Assembly (NCBI RefSeq): GCF_009727055.1
Contig: NC_052353.1
Location: 45,411,954-45,475,953, forward strand
DNA from: Benincasa hispida
Taxonomy: Eukaryota; Streptophyta; Magnoliopsida; Cucurbitales; Cucurbitaceae
Direction of reading: 5' to 3'
Length of the DNA: 64,000 nt
Below, one piece after another: positions 24,388 to 35,310 of this stretch. The notes under the pieces were generated by a model. It was not told the origin of the DNA and made no database searches. It saw nothing but the letters and a program-made list of their open reading frames with translations. The position numbers and the translations under genes were made by a program. Position 1 is the first letter of the stretch, and each line of letters begins with the position of its first letter.

Positions 24388-24690
24388 TTCCATTTGTTGA
24401 TGATTTGGTTTTTAAGTTTTTATTTTTGAAAATTAAGTTTATAGTTATACTTTCACTTGAATTTTTTTACTTGTTATCTATTTTTTTACCAATGGTTAAA
24501 CAAATCTAGTCAAATTTTGAAAACTAAAAAAAGTAGCTTTTGGAAACTTGTTTTTGTTTTTGGAATTTGGTTAAGAATTCAATTATTGTACTCAAAAAAA
24601 TATACAAATTATTGTAAGAAATTGAGAGGAAATGAGTTCAATTTTCAAAAATAAAAAACCAAAAATAAAATAATTACCAAATAGACATTT
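24388..24690 (+). mobile_element. Foldback MITE (about 300 bp)
   Basis: The left end (ATTTGGTTTTT...TTTTTGAAAATTAAG) and the reverse complement of the right end (TTTGGTAATTATTTT...TTTTTGAAAATTGAA) form imperfect terminal inverted repeats of roughly 45 bp. CATTTG occurs on both sides (24391 and about 24685) and may be part of a target duplication. No coding capacity. The superfamily is uncertain, possibly hAT-like. Confidence 0.55.
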
Positions 24691-25195
24691 GACACTCAGT
24701 TGCTTTATGATGGTTATTTCATATCCTCCTTTTTTTTTTCATATTACCTTTATTTCCATGTCTTTCCACTACCTTATCGTCTACTTTGATTTCATATTTA
24801 TGTGAAATATATACACAAATCATTTCTGGATTATAACTCGAAGCCTTTTTTTTTAATCCATCTCACATCAATAACTCGACTCCTATTGTCAATAGGTAGT
24901 TTTAGACAGGTTTCTTGATTATTGTACTTTAAAATTTGTAACTAATTTAGTCATTGTAAAAGTTAGTGCAAAATTTAGTGAGATTTATTGCCGTAGTAGA
25001 TTGATGAACTAATCGGGATCTAATATGTTCATAAGCAATTAATTGATATAATTTTGATTTTTTTGTTTGTTTTTTCTGTTTTGTTTTTTTTTTTTTTTAA
25101 TGATATGGATCAAATTGGTACAAATTACAAGATTTCTAAATTGTTTTGAATTTAAGTTCGAGAATTAAATGATGTAGTCTAAGAATGATGAAGAA
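24691..25195. other. AT-rich intergenic DNA
   Basis: Homopolymer T/A runs and short low-complexity stretches. No coding, RNA or repeat boundary recognised. Confidence 0.5.
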
Positions 25196-25205
25196 GAGAA
25201 TTCTC

Positions 25206-25320
25206 GCCAACAAAAACATAGCTCAACTGGTATAATGTTCATACTATCAACCTCGTGATTTAAGGTTCGATTTCTCCACCCCACTCTTTAATTACAATAC
25301 CTCTTCAAAAAAAAAAAAAA
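25206..25320 (+). mobile_element. tRNA-derived SINE
   Basis: Contains an A-box-like TAGCTCAACTGG (25219-25230) and a B-box-like GGTTCGATTTC (25264-25274) at about the spacing of a Pol III internal promoter, and ends with a poly(A) run (25307-25320). Flanks GAGAATTCTC (25196-25205) and GAGAACTCTC (25321-25330) form a 10-bp target duplication with one mismatch. The body (about 115 bp) is short. It is not a functional tRNA because the acceptor stem and anticodon arm do not form. Confidence 0.75.
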
Positions 25321-25330
25321 GAGAACTCTC

Positions 25331-25480
25331 CAAAAAAAAAAATCAAATAACAAAAACTAAGTCCATCAAAATGTAAAGACCACATGAGAGAGCCCCTATT
25401 TATAGAGAATAGAATCCTAAAAAGAAACTAAAAAGAGTTAAAATCTAAATAAGAAACTAAAAAAGATTAACCATTATATA
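25331..25480 (-). mobile_element. LTR-like remnant with TATA box (minus strand)
   Basis: The minus strand reads repeated TTTAGTTTCTTTTTAG-type blocks followed by CTATAAATAGGGGCTCTCTC (25389-25408), a typical plant LTR promoter layout. The SINE at 25206 is inserted in its downstream part. No ends or coding sequence were identified. Confidence 0.35.
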
Positions 25481-26172
25481 TAAAATCAAATTTAACCACG
25501 AATTTTTTTTTTTGCTTTTTCTGTTTTTTTTGGGCAATTTTCCTTCTGCTCAATACAAGTCGCAAGCTAAGTTTTGTTTTTCAATGGATTAAAAAAGTCT
25601 GGGAATAAAAGGACATACTATTGAGATATGTTATTTAACCATAGTAATTGATTGAATATTTGCAATTTTGGTTCTCAACAAAATTTCCACTTTTAGTTCC
25701 ATCCACTTGTGTTATATGTTGAGAATTACTAACATAGAAAAAAAAAAAAAAAAACTTTTTTAAAATTAATTTCAAAACGATTTTTTGGTTTTAGAAACTG
25801 ATCTTACCTTGCCTTTAAATAGCTCTTAGTTTTGGAAGAAAGATATAGAGGAATTTTTGTTTTTCCTATTCACATGTTTTTCCTTTAGGTCTATTGTTTT
25901 CTAAGCATAATTTTCATTGATCCAATCCATTTTTTGGTGAGTGCATACTTGAGATTGGAAGTTGTGTTGACCTTAGGGAACAATTGACACAACGATTAAC
26001 ACCCAGGTCGAGTTGTAATTGCTTTCTAGACAGTGGTTCTTCCACGGTGCAACAACTTTTTGACATCTATATCTAACAATTTGAAAGCAATTAGGGAGAT
26101 CTATTTTATTATATGAGATGTCGATCAAGAACGTGGAGAGATCTGGGTGGATCTAGACGAAGATTCGATGGA
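25481..26172. other. Intergenic DNA without recognised features
   Basis: AT-rich with poly(A)/poly(T) runs. No gene or element recognised. Confidence 0.5.
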
Positions 26173-26180
26173 TCTGAAGG

Positions 26181-26378
26181 TAGGGTTGGCAAAATTTTCA
26201 GCAGGGCCGGGTAGGGAATCCTCAATTTGACCGAGATCCCGTCCCAATTAGATCTTTAATATCCTCGCCCCCGTCCCTACCTTCAAATGGTGGGGACGGG
26301 ACGGGGTTGGGGGTAAATTCCCCATCGAGAATGGGGACGGGAACCCTTTCCCGTGTCTCGGCCCTATTGCCAACCCTA
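26181..26378. mobile_element. hAT-type MITE, 198 bp
   Basis: Begins TAGGGTTGGCAA and ends TTGCCAACCCTA, perfect 12-bp terminal inverted repeats. It is flanked by TCTGAAGG (26173-26180) and TCTAAAGG (26379-26386), an 8-bp target duplication with one mismatch, the hallmark length for hAT elements. The interior is unusually G+C rich (GGGGACGGGACGGGG-type blocks) against AT-rich surroundings. It has no coding capacity. Confidence 0.85.
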
Positions 26379-26386
26379 TCTAAAGG

Positions 26387-28207
26387 TGTTGAACAAACAT
26401 AATGTGGATCTAAAGGCATTTGATGAATCTGTACTTTAGCGGACATTTGAGCTAGCTGCGATTGAGATACAAAGTTTTGAAAGATGGGAGATCTAGGTTG
26501 GTACCCACGAAGAGGGGAGCTGATGTACTATTCACAAAGATCTTAAAGACAGTGCCAGGTTTGGATTGCGTGAGTTTGTACAAGGTTAGAGCGGATTTAA
26601 CTTGCTTAACATGAAGAAAGCAGCATGGGATTTGATTGAAGATGGATAAAGCACATACAAGGATATGAATCAATTGGTGGCATTTGAGACAGAGGGAAGC
26701 GATGCTTACTGATGACGAAGTTGAGAATCGAATGGTGGCGATTGGACGTGGCCGAATTTGCTGCCACGAGGACAGATCTGAGACAAATCACCAACCAGCG
26801 GCATGAGCAATCTAGAACATCAATGAGGCGTAAGCAAACGGTGGTCTCTTCCGCCCTATTCATGCGCACAAGAATTGAAGGTTGTGAAGAGATGATTTTT
26901 CTTCTATTACTTTTTAGTAGCTATGGCTAAGGTACAAACAACGTATTTTTTTTTTTTAGAAAAATCATACCGACTTTATTGAGCTCTAGCCATATAAATT
27001 ATTCATTTGCGTGTTACTAAACTTGATTGGAATTGGTTGCTTGTTTTGTTCTAGATGAATGAATGATATGTTGGGAAGAAATTTGAGAATTATGTTTTAA
27101 TTCTCATTTTAGATCACTAAAATATGATCAAAATTAGGAAAAATTCTCATTACAAGTTGAGAAGAAAAATTAAGAAAATAAGGAAAGTAAAGATGTTGGG
27201 TAGAATAAATTAAGGAAATAATTACATAACTAAATTATCATTGGCGCTTGTGATGAGATCTTCTTGATTTGTTTCAAATATATTGAAAATAATTTGATTG
27301 GTTGTTTGTTCCACCAAGTTCAAATTTTCAAATGGTATTTTTTTTTTTTTTTTTTTTTTTTTTGTGAATACATTTATGCAGTTGATTAATTGAAGATTTC
27401 TCCACTCATAATCTCTATATTTCATTATTGTCTTTAATTTAGCTTGAACATGATTAATGAGTGTACTTTATTTATATTTCGTACCTTAAGTTTTAGAATG
27501 AATCATTTAGATTTAGAGTGTGATCATAATTTTATTGATCCTTATAAATGGATTTCGTTATATACTTCTATTTGAAATGGTGTGTTGACTAAGTCATCCA
27601 ACTGAAGGCATGGTTTGAGAATTTTGGAGAGAGTCCAACATATTGAATTTCCACTTTGTGACGAGTAAATAAGTGGAATGATTTATGGTGATTGTCATAT
27701 GTGTATGTGATAGATAGTTTGTGTGGTGGATCTTGTGGTTGTTATTCATCAATCAAATATAATGATTTTTAAGTGAAGATATTTTGATGGTTTGTTCCAA
27801 AAATTCCTCCAACTTTTAAATTTCAAACGACATTGATGACAAAGATTTTCTCAATGTGATTCAAATCTTGATAGAAATAAAGATGCAATTTCAAATCTTT
27901 TGAAGATATTTAAATATTTTATAAGTAGCAAATTGTCTCATGACAAATGCAATAAGAAAATATTATTATTATTGTTATTGTATTGTTTTCATATCTTAAA
28001 TGAGATGCTATTGGAATCTACTTGAGCATGTATATTAGAATGTTAGCATGAATGGAAATAATATTCCATGAGGAGTTAGCCTAGATAAAAGTTAGACGGA
28101 TGAATGACTATGAGAGAAGAGACTCGGTGGTCCTTTGTTCAATGGGAGGAATGTTTAGAACGAGACTAAAGTCCCACATTGGTTAGATAAGGAGATGATA
28201 ATGGATA
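26387..28207. other. Intergenic DNA without recognised features
   Basis: Several short frames exist but none has a domain, codon bias or splice context that convinces. Includes a T run (27339-27363). Nothing else is supported. Confidence 0.5.
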
Positions 28208-28211
28208 TACA

Positions 28212-28388
28212 GGTGTAAGAAAAATTTTCACAGATAGAAAAAATGTCAAACTATTTACAAAAATAGCAAAAAAAACATTAATAGACACTGATAGAGTTTC
28301 ATCAGCCTCTATAAAAAAAGATTAAAATATTGCTACTTTGTGTAAATAGTTTCCCTTATTTTTCTGTTTTTGAAAATTTTCCTATATG
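28212..28388. mobile_element. MULE-type MITE with long inverted repeats
   Basis: The left end (GAAAAATTTTCACAGATAG, then AAACTATTTACAAAAATAGC) matches the reverse complement of the right end (GGAAAATTTTCAAAAACAG, then AAACTATTTACACAAAGTAGC) over about 50 bp. That leaves only a short centre. No coding. The long AT-rich inverted ends are typical of Mutator-like MITEs, but the expected 9-bp target duplication was not clear. Confidence 0.65.
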
Positions 28389-28469
28389 ATATCAATTGAT
28401 TGAAAGTATAAACTCTTTGTTTTATGGAGCCTATCTAGGATATTGAAAAGAGAAAATGAAAATTGAACT

Positions 28470-29390
28470 TCATGGATTTAGTAGAATTTATTAAAGGAAA
28501 TAAACCAATTAGGTTTAAATGGATCTTCAAATATTTTTATGCATATTCTTATATAACCAAAATATTTGAAATTACTCAAATTTATTTGAACTAATTGTGT
28601 GATCATTTGTTTGTATGTTGATGATATTTCTGATCATTGGTACAAACATAGATGTAAGATATGATACTAAGTTATGTCCTCAGAATTTGAAATGAAAGAT
28701 TTAGGTGAGGCTAATGTGACACTTGGTGTTATTGATAATGGATTTTCTTTATGTCAATCACACATTGAAAACTATTAAAGAGTTTTGATAGTTTTAATGA
28801 AGTTTCTATAAGAGCATCTTATGATGCTAGTATGAGTCTTAAGAAAAGTAAGGGTGATAGTGTTTCTCAATTTGAATATGCAAAGATTATAGGAAGTGTA
28901 ATGTTTCTGATGAACTACATCAGATCAGATATTGCATATGTTGTGAGCAGATTGAGTAGATATACACATAATCCTGATAAAAATTATTGGATTGCTCTTC
29001 GTCGTTTATTGAGGCATCTTAAGGGTGCAATAGAATATTGTTTACATTTTGATAAATTTCCTACTGTATTAGAAGGTTATTATAATGCTAATTGGGTAAC
29101 AAATAATGACGAAGTAACCTCCACTAGTGTATATGTGTTCTTACTATGCAAGGGAGCTATTTCATGGAAGTTTGCAAAGTAGACTTGCATAGCTAGGTCT
29201 ACCATGGAATGTGAATTTATTGCTTTTTAATTAGCAAGAAAAAGACTAACATGGCTTAGAAGCTTACATAGAGATGTATTATTGTGGAGGGCATTAGTAC
29301 CAGTCTCTTTGCACTGTAATTCAGGGATTGCCATAGGAATAGCCAAGAACAATGTGTATAATGGCAAAGTGCCTCAGACATGGAGTTGCA
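28470..29390 (+). pseudogene. Copia reverse transcriptase / RNase H remnant
   Basis: Scattered Copia motifs occur in order: KPIRFKWIFK near 28515, FEMKDLGEANVTLGV near 28690, a frame of 116 residues (28832-29182; IGSVMFLMNYIRSDIAYVVS, then LRHLKGAIEYCLHF), and RNase H (a CIARSTMECEFIA block after a stop at 29182). Multiple stops and frameshifts. It differs in wording from the other Copia family here, so it is an older or separate lineage. It is cut at about 29390 by the Gypsy LTR fragment. Confidence 0.8.
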
Positions 29391-29524
29391 AAACAATTGT
29401 TATCTCCTTGACTAAAAGTTTACTGAGTGTAGTAAAGAGATTCAGATGGGTAGTAGGTATCACAAAAGGGTGGTATCTGCAGTCCCTCATGCCTCACCTC
29501 GGGCTCAGGAGGCGGGGGGTGACA
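29391..29524 (+). mobile_element. 5'-truncated Gypsy 5' LTR end
   Basis: About 134 bp nearly identical to 33129-33265, the right end of the 3' LTR (TTTACTGAGTGTAGTAAAG, GGTATCTGCAGTCCCTCA), ending GGTGACA directly before the primer-binding site. The other 95% of this LTR is missing, replaced on the left by the Copia remnant. Confidence 0.8.
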
Positions 29525-29527
29525 ACT

Positions 29528-29539
29528 TGGTATCAGAGC
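29528..29539 (+). other. Primer-binding site (initiator tRNA-Met type)
   Basis: TGGTATCAGAGC three bases after the LTR end, complementary to the 3' end of plant initiator tRNA-Met. Degenerate copies follow at about 29586 (TGGTATCAGAGCATAAG) and 29695 (AGTATCAAAGCATAA). Confidence 0.85.
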
Positions 29540-30169
29540 AAGGGTATACGTAAAACCTGAGGAAGTTGAAGAATTAGTTGATACCAACCTGGTATCAGAG
29601 CATAAGTTTCTGGGAAAGTTGAAGAGTTGGCCTAATATCAAAGCAAAGGTTTACGTAAAACCTGGGAAAGTTTAAGATTAAGTTGATACTAGTCTAGTAT
29701 CAAAGCATAAATTCTTGGAAACCAGAAGGTTGAGTTAGAAAACCTAAGGTTTGATTTCAGTAGAACCAAAGGGAAGTGTGGTAGAGTATAGGTTTAAAGA
29801 GAAACCTAAGAATTAGTCAAAGTGAGACTAAGAGAAATAGTGGAAGTGGCATGACCTAGCAGGCAATCGGAGCTGGAACTCACAACGCTACCTGAAGATC
29901 TACTAAGGAAGGTAAGTATGAATTTAAGTTATTCTCATTTAGAGTTTGAGATTGAAAAGTTATTTTAGATAGTTTGGTTCAACAACTAGCTAAGAGATGG
30001 CTAGAGGAGGTATCGTTGACAAAACTAAGAAGTTAATATCATAGTGGCGCAGTGGAAGCGTGGTAATAAATAGGTTATAAAAGATTACAACAGAGGTTGT
30101 TGTGAAACCTTAAACCGGAGTTAGTTCGAGTAAATTTCGAGGACGAAATTTTCTTAAGAGGGAAGTAAA
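29540..30169 (+). mobile_element. Gypsy interior reduced to leader and polypurine tract
   Basis: Between the primer-binding site and the 3' LTR only about 640 bp remain, with no gag or pol. The last part (ATTTCGAGGACGAAATTTTC, 30134-30153) is the usual end of chromovirus pol, followed by AAGAGGGAAG polypurine sequence. The element is therefore a large internal-deletion derivative, either non-autonomous or decayed. Confidence 0.75.
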
Positions 30170-30604
30170 TGTGAAACCCAGATTTCAATTTCCCTACTTA
30201 AGTAGAAAATTAAGGGAATTAATTAAGTATAAGTTAAATCCTATGCTAAAGGGAAGGAAATTCTAAGTGTTTAAATAGATTTATTAAGTAGCTTTGAGAT
30301 AAGCCTTAACTAGTGAAAATCTGGTTTAAGTATGAGGCCAAAAAGAAACCATGCGTTGGAAGCTAAGAAAGAAATGGCAAAGTATTTGACAATGCATTGG
30401 TCTTGTGCTAAGCGTTGGTGTTGTGCCATGCGTTGGCCATGAACATTTGAGAGGCTATTTGGGCATTGAAGGAAGCTAAGGTATGGCCAAGAGAAACGCT
30501 ATGCGGGGACAAGCATGCGGCAACCAATGTCTTGAGAGGTTAGTAAAGCATGCGGCAGCCTCAAATGTACGCGAGCATGGGCGATAGGCGTTGGAAGTGT
30601 GCGC

Positions 30605-31110
30605 GCTGGACGATCGTTTAGCAAATAAACAGAGTTACATGATGAGGTAGGCGATCGTCTAGCAAATATGTGGAGTTAAGCGATGCGATAGGCGATCATG
30701 CAGCACGGTGCGGCACTAGACGATGCGGAGAGTCGTGCTAAACGATAGCGCTATCCGATGGGCAATAGCGTTAAACGATGAGGCGTTGGCACTGCACGAT
30801 CGGCATCAGCGCTAGACGATGACGTTGGGCGATGATGCTACACGATGGGCGTGGGCACTAGACGATAGCTGTGCTGTGCTAGACGATGGGCATCGATGCT
30901 ACACGATAGGCACGACAACTAATCGATAGGCTATACGCGAGATCGTTTACTAAATGATTGAGCTACACGATGGGGCGTTGGAGCTAAGCGATAGAAGCAA
31001 GATCTACACGATGAGCAAGAGCTATGTGGTAGGCTGTGTGCTATGGTTAGGTGCAGGCACTATGCGATGGGCTGTGCGTTGGATGATGAGCAGCAACAAT
31101 ACTAGACGAT
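30605..31110 (+). repeat. GATCGTTTAG / GCGATGG motif block in Gypsy LTR
   Basis: Dozens of short degenerate units (CGATCGTTTAGCAAATA, then CTAGACGATG, CTACACGATGGGC, GCGTTGG) with irregular spacing. The opening part closely resembles the Copia LTR cluster at 1389-1420, including the AAATA and GGAG extension. Confidence 0.7.
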
Positions 31111-31810
31111 GAGCTAGGCGATAGCACAAGCCATAGTGGACGCATGGTGAAATGTCTTTGCGTTGCTAAGACTGGCGGTACATAAGGCTTGTGAGGTTAG
31201 TTTGCGTCGGTCTTGAGGAAGAGACTAAAGATGATGGTAAGCAACAAGGACATGCTGGTGTTAGTCATAAGGGATGCATTGGCAAGAGTCTAAGCGATGG
31301 TAAGATAAACCAAGAGGCGTTGAGTTAAGACCTAACTTGACCCAAAGGTTGTTATACGTTGAGGATGTGCTATGTGCTAAGGACATCGAGGGCATGTGAG
31401 CGCATAAGACAAGGCTTGAGCAAATAATATGCGTTGGAAGAATATTGGTCATACTCCTAGTTGAGTGCATGAGCCAAAGGTAATCCATGCAAAAGAGAAG
31501 GATATGCGGCCAAGGACTTGCAATATCTTGAGTATAGTATGGCTTAAGTGATTCATTAATGAGAAAGCCATGGGCTGATGATGGCTAACCGAGAAAAGGT
31601 TAAGCTTACGTAAGTAGGAGGTGGACAGATGAGATCTCGTATAAGTTGAGGTGGACGGCCGAGGAAGCGTGTAGGGAGGAAATTGAACGTTGGCTAAGGG
31701 AAAAGAAGACACTTCAATGTCGTTGTGGCGACGAGCTGCATTGGCAAAAGAAGAGGGGATAGACATGCAACCAAGTAAGAGGTGTCGACCTTGGAGAGAT
31801 TTTGGATGCC

Positions 31811-31819
31811 TATAAATAG
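31811..31819 (+). promoter_or_regulatory. LTR TATA box
   Basis: TATAAATAG in the context GCCTATAAATAGGGCCA, identical to the one at 37577 in the other chromovirus LTR. It most likely sets the start of the retroelement transcript about 30 bp downstream. Confidence 0.7.
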
Positions 31820-32404
31820 GGCCAAGGACTTTTCTTCGGATCATAACTCGAATTCTCTTCAAAGGAAATTAGGAAGAGTGTATGAGGACCGAGGGGGAGG
31901 ACACTATGCGTTCATGAAGGAACGCATGCGTTGGCAAGACCATGCGTTGGTCAAGAGGTTCCAAGAAGAGGAGATGCTGTCGGACAGGAAGATTTGGAAG
32001 TAGCATCAACTTGGGAGGAGAAGTTCTCCCAAACTACTCATGTGTTTAGAGTGATTTCAAAGCCACCTGAAAGCTCTAAGAGTCTAGTTGTCAGGGAAGT
32101 GCTGTAGAAGAAGAATCTCCAAGGAATCAGGTTGGAGAGTCAAAAAAAGATAGCAGGGTCGAGCTCTCGGGTAAGCTTAGGCCAGTCTTGAGAATTTGAG
32201 AATTGCAACCAAATCACGAGAAGTTCTAAGCTAATATTTTAAGGTAAGCTTCCTGAGACAATTTAGAACATGTTTACAGAAGGAAGTATCTTAAAATAAG
32301 GTCTGAAACTATGAGTAATCTAAGTGTGTAGTTGAATCTGGAATTTAGGGTTCAAAAAGGGAAACCTAAGGAACTTCAGAAAGGAAAGTTCCTAACCAAC
32401 CAAG

Positions 32405-32961
32405 GTGAGTGGTTGTTCTACTGTCAGTAGGGTTGATTTCTATTATTATAATATATATATATATATATATTATATTATATATTAATATATTATAGGTTAT
32501 ATTTGAAATACTAGCATGATTAAGAAATGTGTTTTATCTGGATATTTGATTGTTATTGTTGTCACAATACGTGTATATTTGCATTAGGAAATGGGATTCA
32601 TACCCGGGATATTGTTAGCATGCTTGGTGGGACGCTTGGCTGGGATTTTCCGTGTACCCAAACATGTCTAACAAGAAATGTCAACATGTGCACAATCGAC
32701 GAGTTATAGGATATTGAGTTGTGTCCATGTTGGTCACGCGGGTTATTCGCAAAGAATACCCGGGAAAGATACATAATCATGCAGGGTTGTCCAGCTGACA
32801 GGCTGGGGAGATTACATTTTGTTATGTGATTGTTGTTGATTGTGGAATTATTTTCCCAAAGATGAATTTCTGAAATCAAACTTATGTTTGTTTAAAGCTA
32901 TCACTCACTGAGCTTTGTAGCTCACGTTTTCCATGTTTTATGTCTTCTCCCCCCCCCCCAG
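32405..32961 (+). other. Putative leader intron within the Gypsy LTR
   Basis: AAG|GTGAGT at the left and a long C tract plus CAG|GTAGCGG at the right. Both sites are conserved at the corresponding places in the LTR at 36548-39300 (38112 and 38935), although the enclosed sequence and length differ (557 versus 824 bp). This suggests a spliced 5' leader. It is inference from sequence only. Confidence 0.45.
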
Positions 32962-33265
32962 GTAGCGGAGGTGAGAGTTTCAGGGTGCTGCTAAGGTCAG
33001 GTCTGCCACAAGCCACAGTCACACTTCCGGAGGATTTTAAGAGTGGTTGTTGTAAACTTTGTAGTTAAGTCTTGGAGTTGTATGAGCATTACATTGCTGT
33101 AATAAAATGGGCCTAATTAATCAATTGTTGTTATCTCCTTAACTAAAAGTTTACTGAGTGTAGTAAAGAGATTCAGATGGGTAGTAGGTGCCACAAAAGG
33201 GTAGTATCTGCAGTCCCTCACGCCTCACCTCCGGCTCAAGAGGCGGGCTCGGAGTGGGTGTGACA

Positions 33266-34102
33266 CTAACTGAGGAAGAGATCCTTTTAGCGAAAGCAAG
33301 ATCGACCCATTTTCCATTTTTCATTGAATATAAGTTTTAAAGTAAATAAGAACAAGATATGTATTTACTTAAATTATAGCATGCTTTAAATAAAGAAAAA
33401 CTTAGGGTTTCAAAAACCCTTACCTTTGAAGAACAATTTCTTCAAGAATCTCTCGAACAAGTCACGAACGGATCTCCTTCTCCAAAAGAGACACCACCAC
33501 TTGAGAACCCTTTGTATTCTCTTGGGAAAAAGGATTCAAACAAGAGTTGTAGGCTTTGTGTGAATCCTTGGAAGAGAGAAGAGAGATGGAGAAGAGGAGA
33601 GGGGCTTTTCAAAGAACTTTTCTCTTCTATGTGTTTCTTTTCAGAAAGAACTCTTTCTTAGTAAAAACCAAGGAGAGAGATGAATCCTATCACCATCCAT
33701 CTATAACCCCATGTACATGGCTGAGAGAAATTGGGGGCGAGAGTTGTAACCCACTATCTTTAATTAATTAATTTAATAAAATTAAATTAATAATAATTAT
33801 ACATATAATAACAACCTTACTATATGTATATAACCTATATGTTATATCCCATATAACACATAATCTATAGTTACATATTGTATCAAATACAATATAACCT
33901 ATACATGTATTTTCTCTCAACCATACATGACATTTAATATAAATCACATTTGTATTAAATTTACTTATGTGAATCTCATTCATATAATATCCAAATATTT
34001 AATTCCTCTCAACTTATTTATGGTATTTAATATAAATCATATTTATATTAAATTAATTACATGAATCCCATTCATATAGTTAGTATTTGAATCATATTCA
34101 AA
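33266..34102 (-). mobile_element. Copia LTR fragment (minus)
   Basis: Matches 47480-48000 in orientation and order: GAAGAACA, CTTGAGAACCCT, TATTCTCTTGGG, CAAGAGTTGTGGG-like, then the GAGAGA-rich and TATATA-rich blocks. It lacks its other half, being replaced at 34103 by an LTR of opposite orientation. Confidence 0.65.
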
Positions 34103-35092
34103 TGTTGGGTTGTATGTTCTAAAACTCGCAGTTTGTAATGTTAAACATATTCTACTATCAATAAAGATGTTATTCAACATTTCTTCAATAAAATTGTTAT
34201 TGAATTTATAAATTGCATTCATAAAATCTAAATCCAATAAAGTAAGATCCATGGCTATTACATGAATACTTGAACTTTATATAGAGACATAAAGATGGAT
34301 CAAACTTGAGTAAATAGCCAAAATGGTCTATATTATATAAATAAGGTTGGGTGCCTTATTCTAGTAACACTATTGGATGCGGCCTACTCTGTAATTATTA
34401 TAAGTTGTTGTAAAGGTGCTACAAACAAAGTGATCCTAACTCGTTCATGTATTGACATGAAGAGTGGGGGCATCCTACGCAATGAATTTGTATAAGATCG
34501 GACCAAGAAATAAGTCACTCTTACTTTACAACGTTGTTTACTGTTTAAGACTAACTATTTCGCTTAGATGAACTAGGTAACTCGATTTTAATTCTGAGCT
34601 AACTATGAACTCCTGTTTATTCGGGATTATCTTTAGATTTGCATAGGTGAGGGTTGGCTCAACAGCACTGACTCAATAAGCCTCCCATTTTTGGGGTAAG
34701 ACCGGGTAGATAGCTGGGGACATAGGGTGCAAGACGGAATTCATGCCTACCCGATTTAGAGATAGGAGAAAGGTTGTTCTCTTAAGTACTGAATCCAGAT
34801 CTTGAACAAGGGGGCCCACTTTCTCATTGGCCCGAGAGGGATCCGATTTAGTGATTGGATCATAAACCAATTGTTCATTAAAGGATCAGTAGGAACTTAA
34901 GGAGCAAATGTAATATGGGAGTAAAACAGCATGTTGACCCAACCTTTATTACAAACAACCTGTGAAGGGTCAACTTACTGATTATGGTTAAATCATGTGG
35001 ACACAAATATATCTACAATGAGGAGAGTACAACTATCGAGCTATAGTGGTGTGACTTGATAGTTAACGAATACTGATTAATTTGGTCTTATT
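34103..35092 (+). mobile_element. Copia LTR fragment, family B (plus)
   Basis: Begins TGTTGGGTTGTATGTTCTAA, the same start as the LTR read on minus from 52284. It continues colinear to the equivalent of 51330 (GATAGTTAACGAATACTG), where it is cut by another LTR start at 35093. No coding. Confidence 0.7.
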
Positions 35093-35310
35093 GGGATTGG
35101 TGTCCTAATTCTCTCGGAGTCTCGTAGTTTGTAAACATTATACATATTGTTATGAATAAAATAAGAGTTATTTTATTTTGTATTTACTCATATCCAATAA
35201 ACAAAGCTCCATGGTTATTGTATGAAAACTTAAGCATGTATATTAGATATACAAGTGGATCATGTCTATATGAGATAAACAAAGCTCCATGGTTATTTTG
35301 TATGAAAGCA
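35093..35310 (+). mobile_element. Copia LTR start fragment, family A
   Basis: TATTGGGATTGGTGTCCTAA matches the minus-strand start of the solo LTR at 48911. About 200 bp follow, including a direct duplication of an AACAAAGCTCCATGGTTAT block (35199 and 35278). It then runs into minus-strand Copia pol. Confidence 0.6.

Larger units (their letters stand above)
30170..33265 (+). mobile_element. Gypsy (chromovirus-type) 3' LTR, 3.1 kb
   Basis: Starts TGTGAAACCC directly after the polypurine tract and ends GGTGTGACA. It has a GATCGTTTAG/GCGATGG-type repetitive block (30605-31110), a TATA box (31811), a donor-like AAGGTGAGT (32402) and a C-rich acceptor-like tract ending CAG (32961). The LTR is very long (about 3096 bp). 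The downstream half is colinear with the LTR at 36548-39300 but diverged, so they are related families rather than copies. Long frames inside (such as 31449-31862 on -) are chance products of the repeats. Confidence 0.8.

Noticed and set aside
25219..25274. Possible tRNA gene (A- and B-box)
   Set aside because: No acceptor stem or anticodon arm. Poly(A) tail and target duplication show it is a SINE.
31449..31862. 137-residue minus-strand frame
   Set aside because: Inside the Gypsy 3' LTR, spanning the region just before and across the TATA box. No family resemblance.
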